From: an uncultured Massilia sp.
GTDB lineage: Bacteria > Pseudomonadota > Gammaproteobacteria > Burkholderiales > Burkholderiaceae
Reading direction: 5' to 3'
DNA: 6,543 bases
Assembly (NCBI GenBank): GCA_946481275.1
Contig: CAMLMV010000098.1
Span: 1 to 6,543 of the forward strand
Shown: positions 5,370 through 6,543 of the stretch, in pieces
Layout: each line of letters begins with the position of its first letter
Position numbering within the stretch: position 1 is the stretch's first letter
Program-made: the position numbers and the translations under genes
The notes under the pieces: generated by a model
What the model was told of the DNA's origin: nothing
Database searches by the model: none
Seen by the model: only the letters and a program-made list of their open reading frames with translations

Positions 5370-5849
5370 TTACTCTTCTTCGGCCTGCAGTTCTTCCAGG
5401 CCCAGCAGCAGGTTGGCCATCTCGACCGCGACGCGCGCCGCGTCCGTGCCCTTCTCGGCCATGCGGGCTTCCGCCTGCTCGTCGTTTTCCGTCGTCAGCA
5501 CGGCGTTGGCGATCGGCATGCCGTAATCCAGGCCGATGCGGGTGATGCCGGCGCCCGACTCGTTCGACACGAGCTCGAAGTGGTAGGTTTCGCCGCGGAT
5601 GACGGCGCCCAGCGCGATCAGCGAGTCGAATTGCTGCGTCTCGGCCATCTTTTGCAGGGCCAGCGGGATTTCCAGCGCGCCCGGGACAGTCACGTGCAGG
5701 ATGTCCTCGTCGGCCACGCCCAGGTGCTTCAGTTCTGCCAGACATGCCGACAGCAGGCCATGGCCGACATCGGCATTGAAACGTGCCTGCACGATGCCGA
5801 TGCGCAGGCCTTCACCTGCCAGATTGCTTTCAAAAGTTCCTACCGTCAT
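5370..5849 (-). CDS. ribH: 6,7-dimethyl-8-ribityllumazine synthase (159 aa)
   Basis: RibH condenses 5-amino-6-ribitylaminouracil with 3,4-dihydroxy-2-butanone 4-phosphate to form lumazine, the penultimate step to riboflavin. The family usually forms pentamers or 60-subunit capsids. Visible: RFN at 23-25, with the aromatic residue that stacks on the pyrimidine; VPGALEIP at 55-62; [12 protein letters not shown] at 81-92 with the likely catalytic H90 and phosphate-site residues; and [18 protein letters not shown] at 106-123. Length is typical. An Asp/Glu-rich C-terminal end (EELQAEEE) follows the core. The start at 5849 is supported by AGAGG seven bases upstream. It lies 53 bases after ribBA and 13 bases before nusB, in a probable operon where ribBA makes one of its substrates. 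Confidence 0.97.
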   Translation of the reverse strand: MTVGTFESNLAGEGLRIGIVQARFNADVGHGLLSACLAELKHLGVADEDILHVTVPGALEIPLALQKMAETQQFDSLIALGAVIRGETYHFELVSNESGAGITRIGLDYGMPIANAVLTTENDEQAEARMAEKGTDAARVAVEMANLLLGLEELQAEEE

Positions 5850-5856
5850 GGCTATG

Positions 5857-5861
5857 CCTCT
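5857..5861 (-). promoter_or_regulatory. ribosome binding site of ribH
   Basis: AGAGG on the minus strand, seven bases before the ribH ATG. It supports the start at 5849 and independent re-initiation after ribBA, given the 53-base gap. Confidence 0.65.
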
Positions 5862-5902
5862 TGTTCTCTTGTTTCGTGAATTAATGGGTTAATGGTACCG
5901 CG

Positions 5903-6543
5903 TTATGCCGAGACGTCGCACCCGGGCTTGGCCAGGTAGCCGGTGACCTCCAGGTCGAAGCCGGCCATCGACGGCATCTTGCGCGGATTGGCCAGCAGCT
6001 TCATCTTGCGCACGCCGAGCTGGCGCAGGATCTGCGCGCCGATACCGTAGGTGCGCAGGTCCAGGTTGGCCGCGCGGCCGACCGGACGGGCCGGCTTGTC
6101 CTGGAACTGGGCGAACAGTTCGTCGGCCGTCTCGGCGCAGTCGAGCAGGACGATGACGCCCGCCTCCGCCTGCTGGACGGCTTGCATCGCGGCCGCGAGG
6201 TTCCACGAGTGCGACGTGGAGGCGCTGTCCAGCAGGTCGATGATGGACACCGGCTGGTGCACGCGCACGAGCGTCTCGCGGTCTTCCTGCGGGGCCCCGT
6301 GGACGAGCGCCAGGTGCGCCGAGCCGCTAGGCTTGTCGCGGAAGGCGACCAGCTTGAACTCGCCGTGCACGGTGGCCAGCGGACGCTCCGCCACGCGCTC
6401 GACGAGCGTCTCGTTCTGGCTGCGGTAATGGATCAGGTCGGCGATGGTGCCGATCTTGAGGTTGTGCTCCTGCGCGAATTCCAGCAGGTCCGGCAGGCGC
6501 GCCATCGTGCCGTCTTCCTTGATGATCTCGCAGATGACGGACG
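5903..6543 (-). CDS. ribBA: 3,4-dihydroxy-2-butanone-4-phosphate synthase with degenerate GTP cyclohydrolase II domain (3' part)
   Basis: The 5' part is beyond the right edge; 212 complete codons and the TAA stop (5903-5905) are present. The first part is the end of the RibB domain, which turns ribulose 5-phosphate into dihydroxybutanone phosphate: VICEIIKEDGTMARLPDLLEFA and the closing LIHYR. The second part aligns with GTP cyclohydrolase II (RibA): GSAHLALVHG, LVRVH, DLRTYGIGAQILRQLGVRKMKLL, and a GFDLEVTGYL end. The RibA zinc motif, normally a cysteine after LVRVHS followed by a Cys-x-Cys about ten residues later, is absent; the text reads LVRVHQPVSIIDLLDSAS instead. The RibA half is therefore probably not catalytic, like the RibBX variant known from Proteobacteria, and a separate ribA would be needed. 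The internal ATG at 6505 is not the start, since the RibB motif runs straight through it. It heads the ribBA-ribH-nusB cluster in this window. Confidence 0.95.
   Translation of the reverse strand, partial: SVICEIIKEDGTMARLPDLLEFAQEHNLKIGTIADLIHYRSQNETLVERVAERPLATVHGEFKLVAFRDKPSGSAHLALVHGAPQEDRETLVRVHQPVSIIDLLDSASTSHSWNLAAAMQAVQQAEAGVIVLLDCAETADELFAQFQDKPARPVGRAANLDLRTYGIGAQILRQLGVRKMKLLANPRKMPSMAGFDLEVTGYLAKPGCDVSA

Overview
The window is ordinary core chromosome of a high-GC proteobacterium. Gene content, the close UbiD match to the proteobacterial form and the ribBA-ribH-nusB order point to Betaproteobacteria. Burkholderiales, probably Oxalobacteraceae (Massilia-like), is my best guess; the family is inferred from general resemblance, not from a search. 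No mobile element, CRISPR array, tRNA, rRNA, prophage or defence gene was seen.

Layout from left to right. Positions 1-911 (minus) hold the first 303 codons of dnaX, the clamp-loader gamma/tau subunit, running off the left edge. Positions 1006-1677 (plus) encode an exported protein of unknown function. Positions 1685-1780 (minus) are the 4.5S/SRP RNA gene ffs, with a clear sigma70-type promoter at 1788-1816. Positions 1858-3357 (minus) encode UbiD, a decarboxylase of ubiquinone synthesis. A 469-bp divergent region (3358-3826) carries a near-consensus plus-strand promoter and a long structured leader. Positions 3827-4750 (plus) encode a membrane-anchored lytic transglycosylase. Two back-to-back hairpin terminators fill the convergent gap 4751-4885. 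Positions 4886-6543 (minus) form a ribBA-ribH-nusB cluster, with ribBA cut by the right edge.

How the genes relate: RibBA (its RibB half) makes dihydroxybutanone phosphate, which RibH condenses into lumazine, the riboflavin precursor; NusB, a transcription antitermination factor, is co-transcribed behind them. UbiD needs prenylated FMN, so it depends on flavin supply, but it is not in the same operon. dnaX and ffs lie on the same strand with ffs upstream, separated by the opposite-strand exported-protein gene.

No new multi-gene system is visible. The places most worth a second look are the RibA half of RibBA, which lacks the zinc-site cysteines; the leader of the transglycosylase gene, with an imperfect direct repeat and a small upstream ORF whose stop overlaps an ATG; a hairpin overlapping the ffs promoter; a possible leaderless dnaX start; and the exported protein of unknown function.
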